From: a virus | Strand: one strand, 5' to 3' | Virus record (IMG/VR): IMGVR_UViG_3300017960_000001 | Location: 30,120-94,119 of that record | Length of the DNA stretch: 64,000 nt | Part shown: in pieces, positions 41,926 through 50,629 of the stretch | How the letters are laid out: every line of letters begins with the position of its first letter | How positions within the stretch are numbered: the first letter of the stretch is position 1 | Notes under the pieces: model-generated | Databases searched by the model: none | Seen by the model: the letters and a program-made list of their open reading frames with translations, nothing else | Told to the model about the DNA's origin: nothing | Program-made: the position numbers and the translations under genes

Positions 41926-43309
41926 TATGGAACGCCGCGAGGGACAACGCCGGACACGGCGCCAGCCAGCGATGACGAGTCCCGAGGGGCGGGTCCCGCC
42001 TTACGATCGGGTGGCCGAGGAGGCGGTGCTCGGGTGCTGCCTCCTCGACGACCGGACGATCGCCCGGGCCCGAACGATCATTCCAGATCCGAGGATGTTC
42101 TACGTCCAGACCAACGGGATGATTTTCTACTGCGCCTGCAAGTTGAAGGACCGGGGCGAGCCGGTGGACGTGGTGACGATCGCCGCCGAGATGAAGCGTC
42201 GGGACTACTTCGAGCGCGCCGGCGGCGCAGCTGCTCTCTCCAACCTGACCGACGACGTGCCGTTGGTGAGTCGGATCGACAACTACGCTCAGGCGGTGCG
42301 GGATTCCTACGCCGTCCGGCAGATGATCTACACCGCTCAGCAAATCGTCGCCGACGGGTTCTCGAATCACGACCGAGCCGAGGACTTCCTGACCCGGGCG
42401 CGCTCGTCGGTGGTGACGGCCGCCGCCGAGAACCAAGTTGTCGAGGGGGTGCAGTTCGCCGACGACGGGATCCGCGATGCCTACGACGCGGCGACGTCGA
42501 CCGAGGAACCCCGCGACATGATCCCGGCAGGGCTCGGTGGAATCCGACTCCCGCGGGGGATCGTGTCGGTGCTCGGCGCCCGACCGTCGAACGGGAAATC
42601 TGTCACCGCGCTGAACATCGCCAGCAACGCAGCGTCGCTCGGCTATCGCCCGTTGATCATGGGATTGGAGGACACCAAGCAGCGCACGTGGACGCGGCTG
42701 CTCGCCCGTCACGCGAACATCGATGCCAATCTATTGCAGGATCGCAAGGTGCCGGACGACGCACACCCTCGGCTCATCGAGGCGGGCAACGTCGCCGGGT
42801 CCCTGCCGATCGCAATCTGCGATCGCAAAGGGGTGTCGGCGAATTGGATCCGGCAGTTCGCCGCGGGGCACAAGGAACAGCACGGGCTCGACCTCTTGAT
42901 CGTGGACTACTTGCAGCTGCTATCCGGCAAGGGTCGGGACCTCTACGAGATCGCCACGCTCGAAATGCGCGAGCTTGTCGCCGCGGCCGACGAACTGGGG
43001 TGCGCGTTGCTCGCGGTGTCGCAACTCAAACGGCCGGGCGAACAACGCGAGGGGAAACCGCCGCGACTCTCTGATCTGCGGCAGACCGGCGAAATCGAGC
43101 AGGTTGCGAAGCTCGTAATCCTGCTCCATTGGTGGTCGTTCTACGACGAACAACGCGACCCGCACGAACTACGGTGCGAGGTCGCCAAGAATTCCGAGGG
43201 GCCCACGGGGGTCAAGACGCTTTACGCGGACATGCCGACGATGTACGTTGGAGACGGTGACCGACACGGGGCACCGCCCGACAGCGAAAGGGGAACCGAT
43301 GAATACTAA
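41918..43309 (+). CDS. dnaB: Replicative DNA helicase (DnaB-like)
   Basis: The 463-residue protein has the DnaB N-terminal helical domain (AEEAVLGCCLLDDRTIARAR, DVVTIAAEMKRRDYF) and a RecA-like C-terminal domain. Walker A is GARPSNGKS (about 220-228) and Walker B is LLIVDYLQL (about 325-333), followed by AVSQLKRPGE and LSDLRQTGEIEQVA, the DnaB motifs around the arginine finger. It unwinds DNA at the fork, loaded presumably by the upstream initiator. Length is normal for the family. The extra 18 residues before MTSPEGRVPPYD may be optional. Confidence 0.9.
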   Translation: MDDMERREGQRRTRRQPAMTSPEGRVPPYDRVAEEAVLGCCLLDDRTIARARTIIPDPRMFYVQTNGMIFYCACKLKDRGEPVDVVTIAAEMKRRDYFERAGGAAALSNLTDDVPLVSRIDNYAQAVRDSYAVRQMIYTAQQIVADGFSNHDRAEDFLTRARSSVVTAAAENQVVEGVQFADDGIRDAYDAATSTEEPRDMIPAGLGGIRLPRGIVSVLGARPSNGKSVTALNIASNAASLGYRPLIMGLEDTKQRTWTRLLARHANIDANLLQDRKVPDDAHPRLIEAGNVAGSLPIAICDRKGVSANWIRQFAAGHKEQHGLDLLIVDYLQLLSGKGRDLYEIATLEMRELVAAADELGCALLAVSQLKRPGEQREGKPPRLSDLRQTGEIEQVAKLVILLHWWSFYDEQRDPHELRCEVAKNSEGPTGVKTLYADMPTMYVGDGDRHGAPPDSERGTDEY

Positions 43310-44177
43310 GCAAATCGACCTGACCGGGGCCGGATACAAGGACACCGAGGCGATCGCCGTCGGCGGGGTCTGTTACTCGATCGGCGTCGGGGTCCGGCGG
43401 TGGGATCACCCGCGCGGGCTCAACGCCTACCTCACCAACACGGCCCGCGTCGAGAAGGTCGACCGGCACACCGGCAAGGTGAAGGTGCGGATCATCAAAG
43501 GCCGGCGGTACGCAAAGCGGCAAGCCGGGCTCGCCGGGATCCGCCAGCTGGTGATCCACCATTCCGGCGGCGACCGCGAGGATCCGTCCATCATGTATCA
43601 GGTGCTCCACAACCAGCGGAAGCTCTCGGTGCAGTTCGCGCTCGAGGACGGCGGCGGGTTGGCCCACGGGGCGCCGATGCTCTGGCAATTCCTCGACGCG
43701 ATCGAGTGTGCGTGGCACGCGGGGGGCGCCTTCAATCAGGCGTCGGTCGGAGTCGAGTGCGCGCTATACCCGGAGTTCGAGCGGTGCCCGGACTACTACT
43801 CGCCGCGCGGCTGCCTCAAACGCAAGAACCTGCCCCACCCCGTCGTGGAGGAGGTGGTGCACGGTGTCCGGCGCGAGGTGTTCGGCATGCCGGACCCGCA
43901 GCTCATGGCCCTCGCCAAGTTGTGGGCCGGGGTGTGGACCGCGCTCCGCTTGCGCCAGCCGGACACGGACCTCCCGCCGCTCCCGAAGTTCCCGCGGGTG
44001 GACGGTGCGATCCCGAGGACGAAGGTCGAGGACGCGATCCAGCACACCGGGATGATCGGCCACTTGCAGATCACCCGGAGGAAGGTGGACCCGGCCGGGT
44101 TCCCGTGGGAAACGTTCGAGGATCAGGTCGAGCAGGAATGTCGGCAGATGGCGGCCGTCGCCGGGCTCGACATCTAG
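43299..44177 (+). CDS. N-acetylmuramoyl-L-alanine amidase (endolysin)
   Basis: The ATG at 43299 follows GAAAGGGG and gives 292 residues. The amidase_2 zinc site is visible: H86/H87 in LVIHHSGG, the His in CAWHAGG followed by NQASVGVECAL, and the late HLQITRRKVDPAGFPWE (the typical H...K.DPxxFPW). It cleaves the bond between N-acetylmuramic acid and L-alanine in peptidoglycan. There is no signal peptide, so it probably needs a holin. The first 75 residues are an additional domain of unknown role. Confidence 0.85.
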   Translation: MNTKQIDLTGAGYKDTEAIAVGGVCYSIGVGVRRWDHPRGLNAYLTNTARVEKVDRHTGKVKVRIIKGRRYAKRQAGLAGIRQLVIHHSGGDREDPSIMYQVLHNQRKLSVQFALEDGGGLAHGAPMLWQFLDAIECAWHAGGAFNQASVGVECALYPEFERCPDYYSPRGCLKRKNLPHPVVEEVVHGVRREVFGMPDPQLMALAKLWAGVWTALRLRQPDTDLPPLPKFPRVDGAIPRTKVEDAIQHTGMIGHLQITRRKVDPAGFPWETFEDQVEQECRQMAAVAGLDI

Positions 44178-44228
44178 CACAGGACGACCTACGAGACGAC
44201 CTCAGGCTCCGCGGCGAGGGGGGCGGTG

Positions 44229-44237
44229 TGGTATAGT
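44229..44237 (+). promoter_or_regulatory. Extended -10 promoter
   Basis: TGGTATAGT is an extended -10 element (TGN-TATAGT) in the 109-base gap after the endolysin. No -35 match lies 17 bases upstream (CCGCGG), which is acceptable for extended -10 promoters. Confidence 0.45.
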
Positions 44238-44286
44238 GGGCGCGGTTGCTCGCCCGGCTGAGAGTCTGAGGGGCAACGGAGATTGA

Positions 44287-45126
44287 ATGCGACACAGGAC
44301 GAAAAGAATCATTCGAGTGCTGGCGGTGATCGCCGCAACGCTACTCGCCCTCGTCTGCTACTTGCTGCTGTCCGCAGCTGTCAACCCGACCGAAGGATCC
44401 GCCGCGCCGATTGTACCGACCCCGACCGCCACCGCGACACCCTGGCTTAAGGCCCAGCCCGAGCCGGAGTGTTCGTGCATCCTCTGCCCGGAGGAACCTT
44501 GCCACCCGCCGGCGCCGGAGGACATACCCGAGTCGGAGGTTCCACGTGAAACCATGGTCGAGGAGTTGGTGATCCTCTGGAATCTGATGTTCGACGACGA
44601 CGACGCCAGCCCGGACGACTACCGGAGGCTCCGGTTCGAAGAGTATGCAGAGATGGTCGCCGACGCAGTGCTCATCTATCAAAACGAAGAGGCCGACAAC
44701 GGCGGCCGCCTCCCGCGGCACCCGAACACGCACATCCTGATCGGGGTGATGATCAAGCTCGAATCCTCGGTGCGGCCGGAGGTGGTCGGTCGTTCACACG
44801 GGGAGGTCGGGTTGATGCAGGTCCACGGCAAGGCCCTCGCCGGGTACGCTCCCGAGTACGTCCAGAAACGCCCGAACCTCGGCGTGCTGCTCGGGGTGCG
44901 GTGGTTCGCCTCGCGGATCCCGATCTGCTACCCGGACGGGTTCGACGATCACGAATGGACCAACGCCGATTGGATGGGGCCGCTATCGGTCTACGCCGCG
45001 GGCGAGCGAGGGATGAAGGAAATCGGCCACTGTTGGAAGATCAAGGTCGCCCGGGCTCGGCACGACATGATGCTGATGTTCCGCAACCGGATCGATCACG
45101 AAATGCGAATGATGAGAGAAGATTGA
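44287..45126 (+). CDS. Membrane-anchored lytic transglycosylase (SLT-like)
   Basis: The 279-residue protein starts with a basic patch and a transmembrane anchor or signal (IIRVLAVIAATLLALVCYLL), then a Pro/Thr-rich linker with a CSCILCPEEPC cluster. The catalytic domain starts near residue 150: IKLESSVRPEVVGRSHGEVG then LMQVHGKALAGY, in which Glu159 of LESS is the likely acid. SLT enzymes cut the glycan strand. Following the amidase, it probably assists lysis from the membrane. A virion-associated role is less likely because of its place. Confidence 0.78.
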   Translation: MRHRTKRIIRVLAVIAATLLALVCYLLLSAAVNPTEGSAAPIVPTPTATATPWLKAQPEPECSCILCPEEPCHPPAPEDIPESEVPRETMVEELVILWNLMFDDDDASPDDYRRLRFEEYAEMVADAVLIYQNEEADNGGRLPRHPNTHILIGVMIKLESSVRPEVVGRSHGEVGLMQVHGKALAGYAPEYVQKRPNLGVLLGVRWFASRIPICYPDGFDDHEWTNADWMGPLSVYAAGERGMKEIGHCWKIKVARARHDMMLMFRNRIDHEMRMMRED

Positions 45127-45473
45127 TGCCAGCTGCGAAGGGGGTCGTGGTCCCGATCGCGGTGACCCGGTGTTGGTACGAGGGCAAGCGGTCCGGCGCG
45201 CCGGAGTACACGGTGACGATCGTCCTGCAACGGGACGGCGATCACCGCGTCCGGCTCGACCACGGCGAGGCCGTCGGGATCTGGCGCACCGGGTTGGTCG
45301 CCGGGGACATCCCGAGGGCCGACGAGCTTCGCTACCTTGAGAAGCGTTTCTTCAACGGCGCCGCCGTGGTAAATACGAGGTCGGCACGCATCTATAACAG
45401 CCTCTACCTCGACGCCCTCCGGGCGCTCGAAACCGAGGCCGCCCGGGCCCGCCGGGCAGGAGGATCGACGTGA
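45126..45473 (+). CDS. Hypothetical protein
   Basis: The ATG shares its first base with the preceding TGA (TGATG). The 115-residue protein is strand-rich early (VVVPIAVTRCWYEGK, EYTVTIVLQRDG) and helical late (YNSLYLDALRALETEAARAR). Its end overlaps the next GTG by 4 bases. No domain is recognised. Confidence 0.6.
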   Translation: MPAAKGVVVPIAVTRCWYEGKRSGAPEYTVTIVLQRDGDHRVRLDHGEAVGIWRTGLVAGDIPRADELRYLEKRFFNGAAVVNTRSARIYNSLYLDALRALETEAARARRAGGST

Positions 45474-45820
45474 AGAAGAACACCGTAACTGTGCAGGTCA
45501 TGGAAACCCGGCCGTGGATCGACCGGTCGCAACCGGCACCGGCCGCCGTGCCCGTCGAGAAGCTCACGCTCGATGTGCCGAAGAACCAGCGCATGACGCA
45601 ACGGCTACCGGAGATCGAGGTCGAGATCCGCCGGCGCCTCGGGACGCGGTGCCGCAAGGTGTCGTTCGCCGCACCCGAGCAGGGGTTCGACGTGGTCGCC
45701 TACATCGACCCGGACAAGTCCGGCAAGCCTCTCAAGAAGGCGGGTCGCCCGGTCACGCGCGCCGGTGTCCACGGTGGGCCGATCGGCCGCGACGTCCAGC
45801 CCCGTCGGCGCAAGCGGTGA
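45470..45820 (+). CDS. Hypothetical basic protein
   Basis: The GTG start (GTGA overlap) gives 116 residues with a basic C-terminus (GRDVQPRRRKR). The middle (LPEIEVEIRRRLGTRCRKVS) is mixed alpha/beta. It is coupled at both ends to neighbouring genes. The function is unknown. Confidence 0.6.
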   Translation: MKKNTVTVQVMETRPWIDRSQPAPAAVPVEKLTLDVPKNQRMTQRLPEIEVEIRRRLGTRCRKVSFAAPEQGFDVVAYIDPDKSGKPLKKAGRPVTRAGVHGGPIGRDVQPRRRKR

Positions 45821-46272
45821 CGGACATCCAAGATCGGATCGCCTCGCTCGACGCACCGCACGACTACAGCCTCGAGCTGAAACCCGGCGACGTGATGCGC
45901 GCCGACGCGCCCGACCCAGAGATCGAGGTGGTCGACGCGAACGTGATGCACCCGAAGGCGATCGCGTGGCAGCAACTGACCGTGCGCGCCACCGACCAGC
46001 TGTCCGGCCGGGTCGAGCGGTTCGTCGTGGGGCGGGTGGTCGCGGTGTTCGACGGCGACGACGGCGAGACGGAGATCGAGATCGGCGAGCGGACGGTGAT
46101 CCCGGCCGCGCTGCTCGATCACCCGACCGCGGACCTGACCACGTGCGCCGCGTGCGGTGCTCCGATCATCGACCAACGCGAGGCGGTGGTCTACCGTGAC
46201 GCCGCGTACCACGCCGGCTGCTTCGAGGTGGACGAACCGAAACCGCCCGACGACGACACCGACGAGGAGTAG
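45817..46272 (+). CDS. Hypothetical protein with treble-clef/LIM-like zinc site
   Basis: The GTG at 45817 overlaps the previous stop and gives 151 residues. The C-terminal CAACGAPIIDQREAVVYRDA then YHAGCF is a compact CxxC...HxxC zinc site. The N-terminal half is beta-rich. The ending EPKPPDDDTDEE is acidic. No function is known. Confidence 0.6.
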   Translation: MTDIQDRIASLDAPHDYSLELKPGDVMRADAPDPEIEVVDANVMHPKAIAWQQLTVRATDQLSGRVERFVVGRVVAVFDGDDGETEIEIGERTVIPAALLDHPTADLTTCAACGAPIIDQREAVVYRDAAYHAGCFEVDEPKPPDDDTDEE

Positions 46273-46275
46273 ACC

Positions 46276-46611
46276 ATGGCAGCTGCCGACGACATCAAAA
46301 CCAAGGTGCGCGCCGAGGCCGACGGGCTGACCCCGTCCGAGGGCAAGTTCCCGGGGGCCCGCGCGGCTCTCGGAACACCGGACACAACGGTCGAGTGGGA
46401 GGGCGACGAGTACCCATGCGGGACCGCGTGGGGAGAGTCTCCGTTCGAGGCTCTCGTCCGCGGGATCGGGGCGTGGTCCGACGACGCCGGAGACGTATCT
46501 GCGATCAAGGCGAAGCTCAACGAGTTGATCGGCGAATTCAATCAGCTGCTCGACGACCACAACAACGGCGTGATTCCCTCGACCGCGTCGTCCGTCACGC
46601 CGCTGACATAG
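46276..46611 (+). CDS. Hypothetical protein
   Basis: The 111-residue acidic protein (MAAADDIKTKVRAEADGLTP) starts 3 bases after the previous stop. A C-terminal helix (VSAIKAKLNELIGEFNQLLD) may dimerise. It is the last gene before a promoter cassette. No domain is recognised. Confidence 0.55.
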   Translation: MAAADDIKTKVRAEADGLTPSEGKFPGARAALGTPDTTVEWEGDEYPCGTAWGESPFEALVRGIGAWSDDAGDVSAIKAKLNELIGEFNQLLDDHNNGVIPSTASSVTPLT

Positions 46612-46618
46612 AAACAGC

Positions 46619-46659
46619 TTGACACGCTCGCGGGGCGGTGTTACGATTCCCCCATGATG
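46619..46659 (+). promoter_or_regulatory. Promoter cassette copy 5
   Basis: TTGACA (46619-46624), 17 bases, TACGAT (46642-46647), TCCCCC, ATGATG at 46654. This copy lacks the upstream A and T tracts. Confidence 0.72.
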
Positions 46660-46713
46660 ACGGGAACAACCCAACCCACGAACGCAACGCCGCGCCTTCG
46701 CGGGATCGTCTGA
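46654..46713 (+). CDS. Possible leaderless 19-residue leader peptide
   Basis: From the cassette ATG the frame reads MMTGTTQPTNATPRLRGIV and stops at 46711-46713. The next gene starts 28 or 85 bases later in another frame. It may be an attenuator-type leader or simply an untranslated leader. Confidence 0.3.
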   Translation: MMTGTTQPTNATPRLRGIV

Positions 46714-46798
46714 GCAACCCTACCCGGTGCCCTCCGTGTAGGTGTCCGTCATCATACCCGCTCGGACGATCCCTCGAGGGCACGGCCCCCGGGGCACG

Positions 46799-47422
46799 AT
46801 GAACCAACGCCGACCGACACCCCGCGACAAAGCCTTTCTGAAATTCGTACACAGGTTCACGGCGGTCTGTTGTCAGTGCCGGGTGTCGCCGTTCGAGGAG
46901 GCTCACCATTTCGGCACCGGCGGGATCGGGTTGAAGGGGTCCGACTACCTGCAAGCTCGGTTGTGCCGGCGGTGCCACCGGATAGCGTTCAAACAGCACG
47001 CGCTCCAACGCAACGGCGATTACGAGACTCTCGTTATGTACTACGCCGACGCGGTCGACCTCATGGAGCGATACATCATTGAGCTACTCGAAACCCGACG
47101 CGGCCGGATGAAGATCCCGCGGTGCGTCGGGTGCGAGTTCTGCGACGGCGACGGGTGCCGGGCGCAGCTGCCGCACATCGAACCGCCGACCGAATGCGCC
47201 ACCGACGAGCTAGTCAACTGGCTCGCGGAGTCTTTCGAGGGGGACGACCCCGGCACCGCGGCCGCGTGGCTTTTGGATTGGGCGAACCGGCGCGCATCCG
47301 AGCAGAACGAGGTCCTCGTTGAGGCTCTCGAAACGATCGCCGACAACCCCGACGACGCGAACGGGGACAACGGACGGACAGCGATCGGCGCCCTGCGCCG
47401 GATCGGGAAGGTAGGTGATTGA
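46799..47422 (+). CDS. HNH-type nuclease-like protein
   Basis: The ATG at 46799 gives 207 residues; an upstream in-frame GTG at 46742 would add 19. The N-terminal third has an HNH/Ref-like zinc fold: CCQCRVSPFEEAHHFGTGG, then LCRRCHRIAFKQH. The HH pair is the catalytic His strand, and the two CxxC pairs bind structural zinc. A second Cys cluster (CVGCEFCDGDGC) lies near residue 105. Recombination or DNA processing is possible; no substrate can be named. Confidence 0.65.
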   Translation: MNQRRPTPRDKAFLKFVHRFTAVCCQCRVSPFEEAHHFGTGGIGLKGSDYLQARLCRRCHRIAFKQHALQRNGDYETLVMYYADAVDLMERYIIELLETRRGRMKIPRCVGCEFCDGDGCRAQLPHIEPPTECATDELVNWLAESFEGDDPGTAAAWLLDWANRRASEQNEVLVEALETIADNPDDANGDNGRTAIGALRRIGKVGD

Positions 47423-47634
47423 TGCCGAGGTTTGATCTGTCACATATCGACGTCGACGAGGTCGCCGACCTCGCCGAGGGCGTGCTGACCGAAACGCTAC
47501 ACGGTTCGGTGCCGATGGAGACCGTCGCCAAGCTGGCCGAGGGCGTGCTGGCGCTGAAGGAGGAGATCGACGATCTGCGCCTTCAGATGTTGGCCGACGG
47601 TGAGCGGGACGACATGGAGGCAGGGCGTGGCTAG
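47422..47634 (+). CDS. Small hypothetical acidic protein
   Basis: The ATG overlaps the previous stop (TGATG). The 70-residue helical product (MPRFDLSHIDVDEVADLAEG) contains two similar segments, VADLAEGVLTETLHG and VAKLAEGVLALKEEI, suggesting an internal duplication. Its stop overlaps the next gene. Confidence 0.55.
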   Translation: MPRFDLSHIDVDEVADLAEGVLTETLHGSVPMETVAKLAEGVLALKEEIDDLRLQMLADGERDDMEAGRG

Positions 47635-47857
47635 ACGCGGACACCGACGCCGACGCGATCGTCCACGCGGCCGCGGCCGTCGTGGTCCGCGGCGGGTGGT
47701 CGTCGGCCAGCGCAGATCGGGGGGCACCGTCTACAACATACTCGAGTGTGGTCACGAGATGCCGGCGGCCTCGCACCACATCGGGATCCCGCTCGAGTCG
47801 ATCAAGCCGCGGCAGTGCAGCCAGTGCCGCAAGGAGGCCAACGATGCCGACGTGTAA
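47627..47857 (+). CDS. Small basic protein with zinc-binding end
   Basis: GTG at 47627, preceded by GGAGG, gives 76 residues. The first 35 are Arg-rich (RRGHRRRRDRPRGRGRRG), and the rest holds LECGHEMP and QCSQCRKE, a Cys/His zinc site of a kind found in many small phage proteins. It overlaps both neighbours. Confidence 0.5.
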   Translation: MARRGHRRRRDRPRGRGRRGPRRVVVGQRRSGGTVYNILECGHEMPAASHHIGIPLESIKPRQCSQCRKEANDADV

Positions 47858-48050
47858 GAGCTGCGGCGCCGAGATCATTTGGGCAAAGACGCAGAAGGGG
47901 AAGGCGATCCCGCTCGACCCCAAGCCGGAGAAACGGGTCGTGCTCGAGCATCCCGACGGTCCGATGTTCGACGCGGTGGCGACGGTGGTCGACACCTACG
48001 TCAGCCACTTCGCCACGTGCCCGGACGCGGACAAACACCGCCGACGCTGA
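47844..48050 (+). CDS. Small zinc-finger phage protein
   Basis: The 68-residue protein starts CKSCGAEIIWAKTQKGKAIP, a signature common among small phage proteins, and ends with a second ligand pair (HFATCPDADKH). An ATG with AAGGAGG upstream decides the start. The function of the family is unknown. Confidence 0.65.
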   Translation: MPTCKSCGAEIIWAKTQKGKAIPLDPKPEKRVVLEHPDGPMFDAVATVVDTYVSHFATCPDADKHRRR

Positions 48051-48081
48051 CGCGGTCGGCGACAACTACGAAGGGGACACC

Positions 48082-49320
48082 ATGACCAGCAAACTGATCC
48101 GATTGGAGGCGACCAACTTCAAACGCCTCAGGGCGGTCGAGATTCGGCCGTCCGAGTCCGGGGTGACCGTGGTCGCGGGGAACAACGCGCAGGGCAAGTC
48201 GTCCGTGCTGGACGCGATCCAAGCTGCGCTCGGTGGCGGACACGCGGCGCCGACCAAGCCGGTGCGCGACGGCGAGAAAAAAGCTCTCGTCGTGTGCGAG
48301 CTGGACGACCTCACGATCCGCCGGTCGTTCACCACCAACAAGGGGGGCGGGACTCTCACAGTGACGGCCACCGACGGGGCGAAACTCCGCACGCCGCAGA
48401 AGGTGCTGGACCGGCTGTATTCGAGCCTGTCCTTCGACCCGTTGGCGTTCACCCGGATGGGGCCCACCGACCAAGCGAACGAGGTGCAGCGCATCGCCGG
48501 GATCGATGTCGACGACCTCCGCAAGTTGCACGCCGAGCAGTACGCCGCCCGGCGGGCCGAGCGGCAGGACGTGAAACGCCTCGAGGCGAAGCTCGCCGAG
48601 ATGCCGCACCACGACGACGCCCCCGACGAGGAGGTGTCGTTGGAGGATCTCGAACTGGAACAGGCCGCCGCGGTCAAGGCGCACGGTGAGAGAATCGTGG
48701 CGCAGGGCGAGGTCGACCGGTTGCGGAAGGACTACGACGAAATCTGCGAACGGATCGCAGGGTTGGTCGACGAACGCGAGCGGATCCGCGACGCCGGACG
48801 CGAGGCCAAGGAACGGCTCGACGCGATGCCGGATGTCGACCGCGACGCGATCGCCGAGCGCATCGCCGACGCGGCATCGATCAACCAGAAGGTGCGGGAC
48901 AACCTCGCCCGGGCCGGCGCCCTCGGCGAGTTGGACGGGCACCGCGCGAACGCGGCGACGCACGACGACCAGCTGAAACAACTGAAACAGCAGATCGACG
49001 ACGCGATCGCCGCGGCCGATCTACCGGTGGACGGGCTGGCCTTCACCGAGGACGGCGTGACGTTGGACGGTGTGCCGTTCGCGCAAGCGTCCCAGGCTGA
49101 GCAGTTGCGGGCGTCGGTTGCGATGGGGATCGCCGCCAACCCGGAGTTGAAGCTCCTCTTGATCCGCGACGGCTCGCTCCTCGACGACGCGCACCTGAAA
49201 CTCGTCGCCGAACTCGCCGAGGCCCACGGGATGCAGATCCTGATCGAGCGGGTCGGCACCGACGACCCGGCCGCGGTGATCATCGAGGACGGATCGATCG
49301 TGGACGGGGGGGCGGAATGA
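48082..49320 (+). CDS. Rad50/RecF-like AAA ATPase with coiled coil
   Basis: I start at the ATG at 48082 behind GAAGGGG (412 residues). It has an ABC/SMC-type head split by a coiled coil. The N-terminal part has IRLEATNFKRLRAVEI and Walker A GNNAQGKSS (33-41). Residues about 150-310 are coiled coil. The C-terminal part has the signature-like ASQAEQLRASVAM and Walker B LKLLLIRDGSLLDD. Such proteins work in DNA repair or recombination, often with a nuclease. No SbcD-type partner is adjacent. Confidence 0.8.
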   Translation: MTSKLIRLEATNFKRLRAVEIRPSESGVTVVAGNNAQGKSSVLDAIQAALGGGHAAPTKPVRDGEKKALVVCELDDLTIRRSFTTNKGGGTLTVTATDGAKLRTPQKVLDRLYSSLSFDPLAFTRMGPTDQANEVQRIAGIDVDDLRKLHAEQYAARRAERQDVKRLEAKLAEMPHHDDAPDEEVSLEDLELEQAAAVKAHGERIVAQGEVDRLRKDYDEICERIAGLVDERERIRDAGREAKERLDAMPDVDRDAIAERIADAASINQKVRDNLARAGALGELDGHRANAATHDDQLKQLKQQIDDAIAAADLPVDGLAFTEDGVTLDGVPFAQASQAEQLRASVAMGIAANPELKLLLIRDGSLLDDAHLKLVAELAEAHGMQILIERVGTDDPAAVIIEDGSIVDGGAE

Positions 49321-49538
49321 ACCCCCGGAACTACTGCCCGCGGTGCCGCTCTTGGTACCTCGCCGAGGACGGGTATTGCGAGTGCGAGGACTACACCGAC
49401 GAACAGCTGGCCGCCGGCGAGGCCGCCGCGGAGGAGGCCGCGATCGCCCGGTACGAGGACAGCCTCGAACCCGACGACCACGCCGCCGACCTCGCGGCCG
49501 ACGCCTACGAGCGGGACATCGAGCGGGGGTGGCCGTGA
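49317..49538 (+). CDS. Small zinc-ribbon acidic protein
   Basis: The ATG overlaps the ATPase stop (ATGA). The 73-residue product has YCPRCRSWYLAEDGYCEC, one zinc ribbon, then an Ala/Glu/Asp-rich helix. The function is unknown. Confidence 0.6.
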   Translation: MNPRNYCPRCRSWYLAEDGYCECEDYTDEQLAAGEAAAEEAAIARYEDSLEPDDHAADLAADAYERDIERGWP

Positions 49539-50035
49539 CCGTCCGCGCTCTGAACTACGACAAGGGACCCTGGCCCTTCTGCGAAGTGTGCCGCACCGCA
49601 CGGGCCGCACGTCGACCGGTGGCCCGAGGAGGTGACGAGAATCAGCCTGAGGTGGTATGGTTGGAACTGCCCGACGGCGATCGCATGGTGCGTCGCCGTG
49701 TGATCGTGTGCGAAGAGTGCTTGCGGGCGGGGCGCTTCGAGGAAACCCGGGAGGAAACGCTGCACCGGTTGTCGACTCCGGCTAGTCACGCGGGGTCGTT
49801 CGTCGGTGATGAGCACGGGCTCGAAGGGTGGACCGAGTTGAAGGGTCGGTTGGCCGACCTGACCCGGGGCACCCGCGAGGGCTTGTTTTTCCGGCGTCAC
49901 CCGGAGGGGAGAACCGACCATGGACCTAGTCAATCAGCTACTCACACCTCAGGTGCTCGCAATCTCCGCGGCGATCGTCGCATTGCTCTGGGGGGTCGGG
50001 CAGGTCAAGCTCGGCAAGGGCAAGCTCGCGGATAA
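49535..50035 (+). CDS. Zinc-binding hypothetical protein with long 3' overlap
   Basis: The GTG at 49535 overlaps the previous stop. CEVCRTARAARRP and VIVCEECLRAG form a likely zinc site in the first 70 residues. The ORF runs 116 bases into the next gene, and its last 40 residues look like an out-of-frame reading of that gene. The functional protein may therefore end earlier through a small sequence difference, or the overlap may be real. Confidence 0.5.
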   Translation: MTVRALNYDKGPWPFCEVCRTARAARRPVARGGDENQPEVVWLELPDGDRMVRRRVIVCEECLRAGRFEETREETLHRLSTPASHAGSFVGDEHGLEGWTELKGRLADLTRGTREGLFFRRHPEGRTDHGPSQSATHTSGARNLRGDRRIALGGRAGQARQGQARG

Positions 50036-50237
50036 CAAGTGGTGGCGCAAGTTCCTGCCGATCATCCCGCTTGCGCTCGGTGTCGCGGGCGCGTTCGCGG
50101 TGGGCCAGTTTGGCGACGGCGCCGAGAAGGTACAGGAACCGATCCTCACTGGATTGTGGGCCGGGTTCGTCGCGGCGCACGGCCGCAAGATTATCAAGCG
50201 GCTGGTGAAGGACAAGCTGGGAGGCGATGAAAAATGA
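49920..50237 (+). CDS. Putative holin-like membrane protein
   Basis: The 105-residue protein has two clear transmembrane helices (VLAISAAIVALLWGVGQV and FLPIIPLALGVAGAFAVG), a third weaker hydrophobic stretch (ILTGLWAGFVAAHG) and a basic C-terminus (KIIKRLVKDKLG). A GGAGGGGAG site precedes it. Size, topology and position before two other membrane proteins fit a holin that would release the amidase encoded at 43.3 kb. Small phage membrane proteins are easily mistaken for holins. Confidence 0.55.
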   Translation: MDLVNQLLTPQVLAISAAIVALLWGVGQVKLGKGKLADNKWWRKFLPIIPLALGVAGAFAVGQFGDGAEKVQEPILTGLWAGFVAAHGRKIIKRLVKDKLGGDEK

Positions 50238-50629
50238 AGTGCCAGGGATTCCGACCGGCCGAGGTGATCCGTTGGTTTGGTGCGCGGCCGACGTGGCAGA
50301 AAGTCCTGCTCGCGGTGCCGTTGGTTTTGGCGTTGGTCGCCGCCGTGCTGTGGTTCGTGATGCGGGGCCGACCGTCGGCACCGGGGACGGTGATCACCGC
50401 GGCCGGTGACGCGCACGATCGGGGCGTGGCCGACGCGCTCGAACGGATCGACGCTCGGGACAGGGAGGCCGCCGCCGTGTCCGAACGTGAACGGGCCGAG
50501 CGCGACGCGCGCAAGGCCGAGGGCGCCGCGGCTGCGGCGCGACGGGAGGAGGATCATGCTGCGATTGATGACGCTAGCTCTATTGGTGACGTCGACGCTG
50601 TGGTGTACGGTCGCCGGCGCCGACGATGA
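50234..50629 (+). CDS. Single-pass membrane protein with helical tail (i-spanin-like)
   Basis: ATG overlaps the previous stop by 4 bases. The 131-residue protein has one N-terminal transmembrane helix (VLLAVPLVLALVAAVLWFV) followed by a long charged helix (RIDAREREAA-type repeats of Arg, Glu and Ala). That is the shape of an inner-membrane spanin, and the next gene overlaps it out of frame, as Rz1 does. The partner lacks a good lipobox, so a spanin pair is only one reading. Confidence 0.45.
   Translation: MKCQGFRPAEVIRWFGARPTWQKVLLAVPLVLALVAAVLWFVMRGRPSAPGTVITAAGDAHDRGVADALERIDARDREAAAVSERERAERDARKAEGAAAAARREEDHAAIDDASSIGDVDAVVYGRRRRR

Noticed and set aside
47746-48081. Longer start for the Rad50-like ATPase
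   Set aside because: The extension covers two small zinc-finger genes and reads as Arg/Ser-rich noise. The ATG at 48082 has a good ribosome site and begins the family-type N-terminus.
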